From the NCBI GenBank assembly GCA_002412715.1, contig DHVP01000025.1, forward strand, positions 62,524 through 126,523: DNA of 64,000 bases. Direction: 5' to 3'. How positions within the stretch are numbered: the stretch's first letter is position 1; each line of letters begins with the position of its first letter. The notes below the pieces were generated by a model. That model did no database searches, was not told the origin of the DNA, and saw nothing but the letters and a program-made list of their open reading frames with translations. This document shows, one piece after another, positions 25,707 through 33,095 of the stretch. Source of the DNA: Deltaproteobacteria bacterium UBA5205. GTDB taxonomy: Bacteria > Desulfobacterota > Syntrophorhabdia > Syntrophorhabdales > Syntrophorhabdaceae. The position numbers and the translations under genes were made by a program.

Positions 25707-26407
25707 TATCCTTGACTGTCCTCCCGTGAACCGTCCGTTGTTGCATCAACGGCGAAGCGTACTTGAACCTTTCCATACTCCAGGAGCGCCGTGCGCTCCG
25801 GGGTGCCCTTCGGAAACAGACGCGCGACGGTGGAACAGGGAATATTCACCCGGTCCCGGGCAACCCTGAAGGCATCAGCTATATTCTCAGACATCGGTGA
25901 TTCCTTGAGCCGGGCTGCCATGCCGGGGTCAATATACCTTCCGACAATCCGGAGAAATCCTTCGACTCCTGCCCTTTCCGACAAGCGGACATTCTCCCGA
26001 TTGTCATGAAGGCGGCCGTGCGCCCCGGCGGTTCGGATTATTACGAGCGATCCCAGGGAACCCAGAAAAACGCAAACAAGGATGCGCATCGTGTTTCGTG
26101 TCTTTACGGACGCGTCTGTTATTGCCTTTCTGAGAGCCACCGTTCTGATCCTCTCATAGCTGCCCCTGCATGCGACCTCGGTGTCGACGATCCTCGAGAT
26201 ATTCTCGATCCTGCGCAGTTCAATTGCATGATCGTCACCGGGCAAAAGATGTTTGAAGGTTTTCGCCTGTACGCGAAGGGTCGGAAGGTCGACCCTGTGA
26301 AGAACCACTGCGCTTCGCGACGCAAGATAGGCAAGCAGGCCGAATATGACAATACCGGCCACAAAGTACACAGCATGGTCTGAGACCCTGCCATCTTGTC
26401 GTTCCAC
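25706..26407 (-). CDS. Two-TM membrane protein, topology like the N-terminal half of DotM/IcmP (TrbA)
   Basis: 233 residues. TM1 at about 13-30 (VYFVAGIVIFGLLAYLAS), a loop of about 75 polar residues, TM2 at about 107-125 (MRILVCVFLGSLGSLVII), then a charged cytoplasmic part. DotM/IcmP/TrbA proteins have two N-terminal TMs separated by a loop of similar size, but they are about 370 residues and end in a domain with an LWY..LN..GR block that I cannot find here. The DotM link is therefore a topological suggestion strengthened only by the Dot-like cluster at 1-7667. It is the first gene of a coupled three-gene run. Confidence 0.55.
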   Translation of the reverse strand: MERQDGRVSDHAVYFVAGIVIFGLLAYLASRSAVVLHRVDLPTLRVQAKTFKHLLPGDDHAIELRRIENISRIVDTEVACRGSYERIRTVALRKAITDASVKTRNTMRILVCVFLGSLGSLVIIRTAGAHGRLHDNRENVRLSERAGVEGFLRIVGRYIDPGMAARLKESPMSENIADAFRVARDRVNIPCSTVARLFPKGTPERTALLEYGKVQVRFAVDATTDGSREDSQG

Positions 26408-26443
26408 GGCAATCTCCCCCCGGGACTGGATCGAAACAACAAA

Positions 26444-26466
26444 AAATAATCTGATATGGATTATTT
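26444..26466. promoter_or_regulatory. Inverted repeat in the divergent intergenic region 26408-26628
   Basis: AAATAATC (26444-26451) and GATTATTT (26459-26466) form a perfect 8-base inverted repeat with spacer TGATATG. It lies 37 bases upstream of the leftward gene start in a strongly AT-rich stretch. The region separates two divergent gene groups, and the repeat has the size of a dimeric repressor site. A TATAAG at 26607-26612 could be the -10 of the rightward group. Confidence 0.5.
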
Positions 26467-26628
26467 ACGATAAAGTTACTTTCGGAAGTCTATAAAAATA
26501 TATTTGGAACATGTTGTCAAGATAAAAGACCGGAAAGACGGTCTCGGATTCCAATTATTTTTAACCCGACCCGGAACCTGAAACCGTATCTCGCTGCTAT
26601 CTCTTCTATAAGACCATAGTGGAGTGAG

Positions 26629-26967
26629 ATGATGAGCCGGCATGAAATGACACAGACCTTTGTCGCGAGACAATCGGAAAATTTCGAGATTGTCCTTCCC
26701 CGGACAAAGATAGAAGAAGCGGTAAGAAGACTGGCGGAAGCTACCAGCGCACCGCGCTTTCACGATGCAATGGAGCTGGTCTGGTTCAGATTCGACCCCA
26801 ATGGAGATAACGAATTGCGGGCCTCAGCTTCAATGCTCCTTACCCTTTATAGGTGCACGCTCGACGGAAATGTAAGGCCTCCGCTTGACCTGGAGGAGCT
26901 CTACGCCAGAACATATAACAAGATGGACGCGGACTGCGGCAGTTCCCCGGCCGGCCCGACGCCATAG
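26629..26967 (+). CDS. Hypothetical cytoplasmic protein
   Basis: 112 residues, no signal or TM segment. It starts at ATG 26629 or 26632, with GGAGTGAG just upstream. The middle (TKIEEAVRRLAEATSAPRFH) is helical, and an aromatic, acidic part follows (ELVWFRFDPNGDNE). No motif was recognised. It opens the rightward group that continues with a lytic transglycosylase 34 bases on, so it is probably co-transcribed with it. Confidence 0.65.
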   Translation: MMSRHEMTQTFVARQSENFEIVLPRTKIEEAVRRLAEATSAPRFHDAMELVWFRFDPNGDNELRASASMLLTLYRCTLDGNVRPPLDLEELYARTYNKMDADCGSSPAGPTP

Positions 26968-27001
26968 ACATTTCCGGGGAATCCCGCAGCGGAGGAAGGA
27001 T

Positions 27002-27631
27002 TTGCAGGCAATCAAGATTGCGGCTGCCCTTTTCATTCTTGCTGTCTTTTGCATCGCTGCTGTCGAACATGGGCATTGTGGGTCACTCAGCAACGACAGG
27101 GACAGACAGACAGAGTTAAGGGCCGAAATCAGGGCTATGAAGGATGACAATCCCGATAAATACAAGGATTTCCAGTATGCACTGAGACATATACGCAGGA
27201 TGAACCGCAAGCAGGAAGAGTGGACGTCCCTCGTCGTGGCGAAGGCCCTGGTAGACCATGTTCACTGGGAAAGGTACCATTTTGCCTCCGAGGAACACAG
27301 GCTCAATTTTTTGTCCGTCCTGATGGGCATCATACGCGTTGAAAGCGGCTTCAATCCGGCGGCGGTAAGCAACAAGAACGCCCGGGGCCTCATGCAGGTC
27401 CACTGGCCCACATGGAAACGGTACTTCTCCTCGCCCGAGCAGGCACACGATCCTGACAAGAACCTGTCTGTGGGGACCGGAATCCTCCGCCTGTATATGC
27501 ACCAGTCAAACGACAATCTCCGTCTTGCCCTGTACAAATACCTCGGGACAAGAAACGACCGGTACGCCGACAAGGTCATTGAAAGCGCCGTCGCATTCAA
27601 GGCCAGCGTGCTGTCTAACCCCCTGAAATGA
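27002..27631 (+). CDS. Lytic transglycosylase (SLT domain), TTG start
   Basis: I place the start at TTG 27002, which has an excellent GGAGGAAGG site and opens directly into a signal peptide (LQAIKIAAALFILAVFCIAAVEHGHCG). The longer frame from 26885 has an arginine-rich N-terminus and overlaps the preceding gene. The product is 209 residues. The SLT fold is at about 95-190: catalytic Glu in GIIRVESGFNPAAVS, NARGLMQVHWPTW and a later LSVGTGILRLYMHQ. It cleaves peptidoglycan glycan strands in the periplasm. Transfer systems use VirB1-like enzymes of this kind to open the wall. Confidence 0.85.
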   Translation: MQAIKIAAALFILAVFCIAAVEHGHCGSLSNDRDRQTELRAEIRAMKDDNPDKYKDFQYALRHIRRMNRKQEEWTSLVVAKALVDHVHWERYHFASEEHRLNFLSVLMGIIRVESGFNPAAVSNKNARGLMQVHWPTWKRYFSSPEQAHDPDKNLSVGTGILRLYMHQSNDNLRLALYKYLGTRNDRYADKVIESAVAFKASVLSNPLK

Positions 27632-27651
27632 CGGACCGGGGAGGGAAAGCC

Positions 27652-28137
27652 ATGAGACATTTCACCATTCGGCCAGGGCAGCGGGCAGCGCGGCACGTGC
27701 TGATGTATACGGCACGGTCCGGGGCAATGCAACGAACACTTCTCTTTGGAGTACTACTCCTTCTCGGCCTTTTCAGCCTTGCAGCAACGGGACAACGGGC
27801 TTACGCGGAGGCCGTCTACATCATACCACCCGCGCCCGAAAGCGGCGCCGTCCTGAAATACAAAAGCGTGCATTACAGCGGAACAGTCCTCCAGAAACCA
27901 TCCTGCGACCCCGGGATGACCGCAAAGATATTCGTGACACCGGTACGCATGCTCGGAGGGGCATCAACTGCCATCGTTCCCATCGCCGGGGTGAGCACCT
28001 TCGCCACCGATAACGGGGACGGGAAGTGGACCGTCAGGGGACAGGTCAAGACCAGCGACAATGGTTATACGGAATACTCCGGTGCGATCGCCTTGATCGT
28101 AGAGATTTATTGCTGCGTCAACGAATTGTGCAACTGA
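27652..28137 (+). CDS. Small exported protein
   Basis: From ATG 27652 (GGGAGGG site) the product is 161 residues; a longer frame begins at ATG 27628 but lacks a ribosome site. A signal-like hydrophobic stretch near 30-50 (TLLFGVLLLLGLFSLAATG) ends before ...AYA. The mature part of about 105 residues is beta-rich and has four cysteines (one in PSCDPG, three near the end in YCCVNELC), which suggests disulfides. No family recognised. It follows the transglycosylase by 20 bases and ends before a strong terminator hairpin. Confidence 0.65.
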   Translation: MRHFTIRPGQRAARHVLMYTARSGAMQRTLLFGVLLLLGLFSLAATGQRAYAEAVYIIPPAPESGAVLKYKSVHYSGTVLQKPSCDPGMTAKIFVTPVRMLGGASTAIVPIAGVSTFATDNGDGKWTVRGQVKTSDNGYTEYSGAIALIVEIYCCVNELCN

Positions 28138-28149
28138 TCGGTGTTGTAG

Positions 28150-28199
28150 AAAAATAGACGACGGGCTGCCGGGATCATGTGGGGTCCCGGCAGCCCGTC
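28150..28199 (-). terminator. Strong hairpin terminator after the HtrA gene
   Basis: GACGGGCTGCCGGGA (28160-28174) pairs perfectly over 15 bases with 28185-28199, with a 10-base loop. Read on the minus strand it is followed by a T-rich tail (TATTTTTCT at about 28156-28148), as for a Rho-independent terminator of the leftward degP transcript. On the plus strand there is no T-run, but the stem may also stop the rightward group. Confidence 0.8.
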
Positions 28200-28218
28200 A
28201 TTATGTGAAAGGAGCGTT

Positions 28219-29703
28219 TTAGTTCCGGTCGAGTTTCACAACAACATAAATATTGTTGGCCTTCCTGTGGATGAGAAAGAGGACGCTCTTCTGTCCGCTC
28301 ACCTCATCCATCTTTCGGACAAAACTCTCCACATCCTTTACAGTAGCCCTGTTCACTTCCCGAATAACATCACCCCTTACAATGCCCGCTTCTTCCGCCG
28401 GGCTCCCCGATTCAACGGAAGCAACGACCACACCTGCCCTATTCTTCAGTTGCAGGGCCCTCGCAACCTCGGGTGTGATCGCCTGAACCGCTATTCCCAC
28501 CTTGTTCTCGCCGGGAGTTTTCCTCGCCGCCTCCATGACATTGTCTTCCATTTGGGCTATCTTGATGGTCTTGCCAAGCGTCTTTCCACTGCGGAGCAGT
28601 TTCACCGCCACATCCTTTCCTACCGGGGTTGCCGCAACGACCCGCGGGAGATCGTTGGAAGTCGCTATTTCTTTACCGTCAAATTCGACGATCACGTCCC
28701 CCTGGGCTATCCCTGCTTTATCGGCGGGTCCGTCCTTGACGACGTCGGCTACAAGCGCCCCTTTTCTGTCTTTCAGTCCGAAGGACGCGGCAAGCGCCGG
28801 GGTGATCTCCTGGATGCTCACACCAAGCCAACCGCGAGTGACCCTCCCATTTCCCTTTAACTGCGCGACCACGCTTTTTGCGGTGTCTATGGGGATCGCA
28901 AAACCTATCCCCTGTCCTGAAGCGACGATCGCCGTATTAATGCCGATCACCTCCCCTTTCATATTGATGAGAGGGCCACCGCTGTTGCCTGGATTTATGG
29001 AGGCATCCGTTTGAATGAAGTTGTCATAGGGGCCGGAACCAATGATCCTGCCTTTTGCGCTGACGATGCCCGCGGTCACAGTCTGTTCCAGACCGAAGGG
29101 GCTGCCTATCGCAACAACCCAGCTGCCGACCTTAAGTTCCTCCGAATTGCCCATTGTAAGAGGCTTAAGGCCCGAGACGCCTTTTATCCTGATCAGTGCG
29201 AGGTCTGTCTTGGGGTCCCTGCCTACCACGGCTGCGTCAAATTCTCTGCCGTCGGCAAGCTTCACTTTTATTTCATTGGCCCCGTCCACAACGTGATTAT
29301 TGGTCACGATATAACCGTCGGCATCGATAATGAACCCTGACCCAAGGCTGTTCTGCCTGAAATCCTCGGGTGAACCGTTTCCTCCCCTGGGCCCGAAAAA
29401 ATCCTCAAAGGGATCCTGTCCGCCGAAGGGGTTCCCCTTGCCGAAGGGGTTTCCGAAAAAATGGCGAAAGACGCGTCCATCGCCCTTGATCGTTCTTACC
29501 GTCTGAATATTCACGACACTGGGCCGGACGTTTTCGGCAAGCTCCGTAAAATTACCGGGGACCATGATAGGCACCCCCGAGGTCTTGGAAACGACAGGTT
29601 CCGTTCCCTTGACGGCCTTCGAGACCCCATAGCCCAGGCCAACCGTGAGGGCGATGGTCACCAGTGTAACAACAACAGCCCTTACTACCCGTCTTCGTTC
29701 CAT
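28219..29703 (-). CDS. degP: Periplasmic serine protease/chaperone HtrA (DegP/DegQ type)
   Basis: 494 residues, the normal DegP size. An N-terminal hydrophobic anchor or signal (about 7-27) comes first, then a trypsin-like domain with catalytic His in IVTNNHVVDGANEI, Asp in DPKTDLALIRIKG and Ser in NPGNSGGPLINMKG. Two PDZ domains follow (RGWLGVSIQEITPALA and KVGIAVQAITPEVARAL). A Gly/Phe/Pro-rich loop near 80-115 corresponds to the LA loop. It degrades or refolds misfolded periplasmic proteins. The upstream kinase and regulator on the same strand suggest a Cpx-like envelope stress module. Confidence 0.95.
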   Translation of the reverse strand: MERRRVVRAVVVTLVTIALTVGLGYGVSKAVKGTEPVVSKTSGVPIMVPGNFTELAENVRPSVVNIQTVRTIKGDGRVFRHFFGNPFGKGNPFGGQDPFEDFFGPRGGNGSPEDFRQNSLGSGFIIDADGYIVTNNHVVDGANEIKVKLADGREFDAAVVGRDPKTDLALIRIKGVSGLKPLTMGNSEELKVGSWVVAIGSPFGLEQTVTAGIVSAKGRIIGSGPYDNFIQTDASINPGNSGGPLINMKGEVIGINTAIVASGQGIGFAIPIDTAKSVVAQLKGNGRVTRGWLGVSIQEITPALAASFGLKDRKGALVADVVKDGPADKAGIAQGDVIVEFDGKEIATSNDLPRVVAATPVGKDVAVKLLRSGKTLGKTIKIAQMEDNVMEAARKTPGENKVGIAVQAITPEVARALQLKNRAGVVVASVESGSPAEEAGIVRGDVIREVNRATVKDVESFVRKMDEVSGQKSVLFLIHRKANNIYVVVKLDRN

Positions 29704-29866
29704 CTGTATCTCTCCTTGCTTTAGGTTGCCGGCCGAACTTTATCTTCGCCGGTAATCCATTCTACATCGCGAAGTTCATCCAAACATGACGGGAAGATTA
29801 CAAATTGGTAATGGAATAAAAAGAAAGGTTATGGGTTACGGGAAAAGAAAAGAAATACTCATTCTT

Positions 29867-31273
29867 TCAAGCAGCAGGAAGCGTGACGGTGAAGGCGCTG
29901 CCTTTGTCGGGGGTGCTCGTCACGGTGATAGCTCCTCCGTGAGCGCGCGCTATTGCCCTTGCAAGGCTGAGTCCCAGCCCAAGCCCTGTTTCCGAGCGGC
30001 TCCTGTCGCCGCGGTAGAACCTGTCGAAGATGCGGGGAAGATCTTCGCCGGAGATGCCTGTGCCTGTGTCGCTCACCGTGAGCGCGACCCGGTCTGCCGC
30101 GCTGCGGGAGAGCCGGACATCCACCTGCCCTCCGGCCGGTGTGTATTTGATCGCGTTATCTATGAGGTTGGCAACCATTCTGCGGATCATTCTTTTGTCC
30201 CCGGCCGTGGCGATATCCTCTTCAATGTGACAGTTCAGAATGATGCCCTTGTCGGAGGCGGCGGGTTCGTAAAGGTCACATGCCTCGCGCACGAGTTCCG
30301 CGGCGTCCATCTTCTCCGGTGAAGGCCGGTCCACTCCGGACTCTGTCCTCGAGATCATGAGCATGGTATTGATGGTGTCCAGAAGGCGATCGCACTCCTC
30401 GATGGTACCTGCCGCCATGTTCTCATACTCCTCCATGGAGCCCGAGGTGCTGAGCGTCACCTCGGCGGAGCCCCTGATGCGCGTGATGGGACTTTTCAAG
30501 TCGTGGGCGATATTATCGCTCATCTCCTTCATCTCTTTGATCAGGGCTTCGATGCGGTCCAGCATCTCGTTGAAGGTCACGGCCAGCTGGTCGATCTCGT
30601 CTCCCCTTCTGTTGACGGGCACCCTCTGATCCAGGGCGCCTGCCGATATCTTCCGGGCTGTCCGTGTCACGGCCTCCACCCCGGACACTGCCCTGCGCGC
30701 CATGAACCAGCCGATACCGGCGGCAAGGACGATCAGAAAAGCCATCGTCACGATGAAAATGCGCCGGAAGGCATCCAGGAATCCTGACGTTTCCTTCATG
30801 GCCTCGCCGATCTGCAAGATAATGCCCGGGCCCAGCATCACGTAGAGGATACGCACCTCGTCCCCGCGCTCAGGCATGCTCATCGTTTCAAAAACATGGT
30901 CGGCTCCTTCAACCAATTCCCTGATTGCGTTCACATGAATACCGATATCCTTCCAGTAGGACATGTTCGATGAAGAGAATGCCACGCCGTCGGCGTAGAG
31001 CATGCGGAAAAAGACCTTCCTGACACCGGCCGCCTGAGATTCCGCGATAACGGCCTTCTTTGCTTCTTCGATCCCTTCCGTCGAGGCAAGGACCGCAAAC
31101 CGCCGTGCCTGGCCCATCAGTTCCTGGTCTGTCCGGTCCCGTACGACTGACGTAACCAGCATGTAAAAGAGGAGAAAGGCGATGCAGGATGAGACGGTAA
31201 AGATCCCTGCGTACCAGAGCGTCAGCCGGAAAGCCAGCGTGTTCCGGGACTTACGAGTTTTCCTTGAGGACAT
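29867..31273 (-). CDS. Two-component sensor histidine kinase (IrlS/CusS/EnvZ-like)
   Basis: 468 residues. TM1 at about 15-40, a periplasmic domain of about 125 residues, TM2 at about 170-195, HAMP (about 195-250), then a HisKA domain with phosphorylated His in DNIAHDLKSPITRIRGSAE. The ATPase domain has N box LIDNAIKYTPAGG, G1 SDTGTGI, F-box FDRFYRGD and G2 GLGLGLSLARAIA. The start overlaps the end of the regulator gene by 23 bases. The sensed signal is unknown; the location just upstream of degP points to envelope damage. Confidence 0.92.
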   Translation of the reverse strand: MSSRKTRKSRNTLAFRLTLWYAGIFTVSSCIAFLLFYMLVTSVVRDRTDQELMGQARRFAVLASTEGIEEAKKAVIAESQAAGVRKVFFRMLYADGVAFSSSNMSYWKDIGIHVNAIRELVEGADHVFETMSMPERGDEVRILYVMLGPGIILQIGEAMKETSGFLDAFRRIFIVTMAFLIVLAAGIGWFMARRAVSGVEAVTRTARKISAGALDQRVPVNRRGDEIDQLAVTFNEMLDRIEALIKEMKEMSDNIAHDLKSPITRIRGSAEVTLSTSGSMEEYENMAAGTIEECDRLLDTINTMLMISRTESGVDRPSPEKMDAAELVREACDLYEPAASDKGIILNCHIEEDIATAGDKRMIRRMVANLIDNAIKYTPAGGQVDVRLSRSAADRVALTVSDTGTGISGEDLPRIFDRFYRGDRSRSETGLGLGLSLARAIARAHGGAITVTSTPDKGSAFTVTLPAA

Positions 31274-31928
31274 AGCCTACCCCTCGCACCGTGTGGATCA
31301 ACTTGGCCGGAAAATCCCTGTCGATCTTGTCCCGCAGCCTGCATATTCGGGCCTCCACTACATTGGTCTGGGGGTCGAAATCATAATTCCAGACATGCTC
31401 CATTATCATGGTCTTTGAAACCACCCTGCCCGCATTGCGCATGAGGTATTCGAGGAGCGAGAATTCCATGGGCTGGAGTTCTATGTTCCTGTCGGCCCGC
31501 TTTACCTCTCTGCTTACGAGATTCACCGCAAGGTCCCCCACGGCGAGCCGGGTCGGTTCTGTGATACCGCTGGAACGGCGCACAAGCGCCTGGACCCTCG
31601 CCAGGAGTTCGGTGAAAGCAAAAGGCTTCGCGAGATAATCGTCCGCTCCCGTCTGCAATCCTTTGACACGGTCTTCAACGGACCCCCTGGCGCTGAGGAT
31701 GATAATGGGTGTTGCCACCTTGCCCTTGCGCATTTCTTGCACGACGGACAGACCATCGAGACCGGGAAGCATGATGTCGATGATGGCCGCATCATATGTT
31801 TCGGTCATTGCCAGGGTGAGCCCCTGCCTTCCGTCGGCAACGTGATCGACCACACACCCCGCCGCCTTCATTCCTTTCATTATGAATGACGCGATCTTTT
31901 CGTCATCTTCAATGAGCAGTATCTTCAA
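31251..31928 (-). CDS. OmpR/PhoB-family response regulator
   Basis: 225 residues. The receiver (about 1-115) has IEDDEKI, the phosphoacceptor Asp in AAIIDIMLPGLDG, Ser in IILSARGS and Lys in YLAKPFAF. The C-terminal winged-helix domain (about 125-222) shows ELQPMEFSLLEYLMRNAGRV and the recognition region VVEARICRLRDKID with the ending HTVRGVGYVL. It is first in the regulator-kinase pair and probably controls degP downstream as well as its own operon. Confidence 0.94.
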   Translation of the reverse strand: MKILLIEDDEKIASFIMKGMKAAGCVVDHVADGRQGLTLAMTETYDAAIIDIMLPGLDGLSVVQEMRKGKVATPIIILSARGSVEDRVKGLQTGADDYLAKPFAFTELLARVQALVRRSSGITEPTRLAVGDLAVNLVSREVKRADRNIELQPMEFSLLEYLMRNAGRVVSKTMIMEHVWNYDFDPQTNVVEARICRLRDKIDRDFPAKLIHTVRGVGYVLKENS

Positions 31929-31994
31929 ATATCCTCTTCTTTCTTCACTTATCCTTGCACAGACCGGGACGATCCGTCAATCCGAAGGGACCGG

Positions 31995-32663
31995 TTATGC
32001 TCCGCCTTCCTCTTGCAGGATTTGAAGCAAGTCCATGGGACCTTTCAATAGATACTCTGCCCCATTGGATATCAATTCCTCTTTCGTCCGGAAACCCCAT
32101 AATGCTCCCACCGCATACATTCTGGCGTTATGTGCGGTCTCCATGTCAACGTCGGAATCGCCCACATAAATCAGAAGTTCAGGACTGATTCCCAATTGCC
32201 AGCTTATCAGCAAGGCGCCTTTAGGATCCGGCTTCTCGGGCATTTCGGCGCTGGACCCGATTACCGCCGCAAAGTGCCAGCCAGGCAACAGGGTCGCCAC
32301 CAGTTTTTTCGTCAGATCATCGTTTTTGTTGGAAAACACCGCGAGCCTCAGTCCCCGTCGGACAAGCTCGTCAAGCAGATCCGTAATCCCATCGTATGGC
32401 CGTGTCTTGTTCAGGTAATTCTTACCGTACTCCTCCAACATCGAGTCGCGACACCTGGAGATCAGCCCTTCATCCTTCGTCCCTTCGGGCAACGCCCTCG
32501 AAACGAGATTTCTCAGCCCGCGGCCGACAAAGCGTTTATAATCCTCGAGATCGTGTGTCGGGAAACCGTATTCTGCCAGAACCCTGTTCATGGAATCCGC
32601 TATATCTTCAAGCGAATTGACCAGCGTTCCGTCGAGATCAAGAATGACTCCTTTAAACCTCAT
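31995..32663 (-). CDS. gph: HAD-family phosphatase, Gph-like
   Basis: 222 residues from ATG 32663, with GGAGGAAGG upstream; the frame continues farther but without a better start. HAD motifs: LDLDGTLVNS with nucleophile Asp near residue 9, FSNKNDD (motif II), a motif III Lys in EKPDPKG, and IYVGDSDVDMETAHNA (motif IV). Length and the PDPKGALL segment fit phosphoglycolate phosphatase, which removes 2-phosphoglycolate formed in DNA repair. Related HAD enzymes act on other small phosphates, so the exact substrate is inferred. Confidence 0.85.
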   Translation of the reverse strand: MRFKGVILDLDGTLVNSLEDIADSMNRVLAEYGFPTHDLEDYKRFVGRGLRNLVSRALPEGTKDEGLISRCRDSMLEEYGKNYLNKTRPYDGITDLLDELVRRGLRLAVFSNKNDDLTKKLVATLLPGWHFAAVIGSSAEMPEKPDPKGALLISWQLGISPELLIYVGDSDVDMETAHNARMYAVGALWGFRTKEELISNGAEYLLKGPMDLLQILQEEGGA

Positions 32664-33095
32664 AATGCCTTCCTCCGTATATTTAGTTAAATCACAAAAC
32701 GGCGGAGCTTTGAACCATATAATTACGGTACCTGCCGGTATGCCCGCGCCTGATGTTCTTTGCGATCCTTCCGTCCCGGACACGCGCCCGAAGAGAACCG
32801 CACGCCTGGGGCTTCTGCCTGATCTACAACGCCCGAGGTCCAAAGAGTTCGCCCATGCAGTGACGGGAGGCGCGATGTTCGGCTGGTTGAGAATATATAA
32901 TGTCCACAACCTCTATCTCCTCGGAATCGTCCTTATCCCCCCATTTGGTTGATTCGTCCCGCCATATGTCTTCTCGATTACATATCCGTTCTGTGGCGCA
33001 GGTTCTCGACATAATATTGATGAACATTAAATTCACTCTTCTGCACCGGGAATCAACAAAGGACATGGAAACAAATAGGGGAATGAAGGCAACGT
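32664..33095. other. Intergenic region between divergent gph and LytS-like kinase genes
   Basis: There are 432 bases between the leftward gph start and the rightward kinase start. Frames in it look non-coding and lack ribosome sites. It must contain the two promoters; no near-consensus pair, clear repeat or riboswitch was recognised. Confidence 0.5.

Noticed and set aside
26885..27001. N-terminal extension of the lytic transglycosylase from ATG 26885
   Set aside because: It overlaps the preceding gene by 83 bases, is Arg/His/Pro-rich, and lies upstream of a TTG with an ideal ribosome site and signal peptide.
32664..32909. N-terminal extension of the Gph-like protein to ATG 32909
   Set aside because: The added residues do not resemble HAD proteins, and ATG 32663 has a GGAGGAAGG site.
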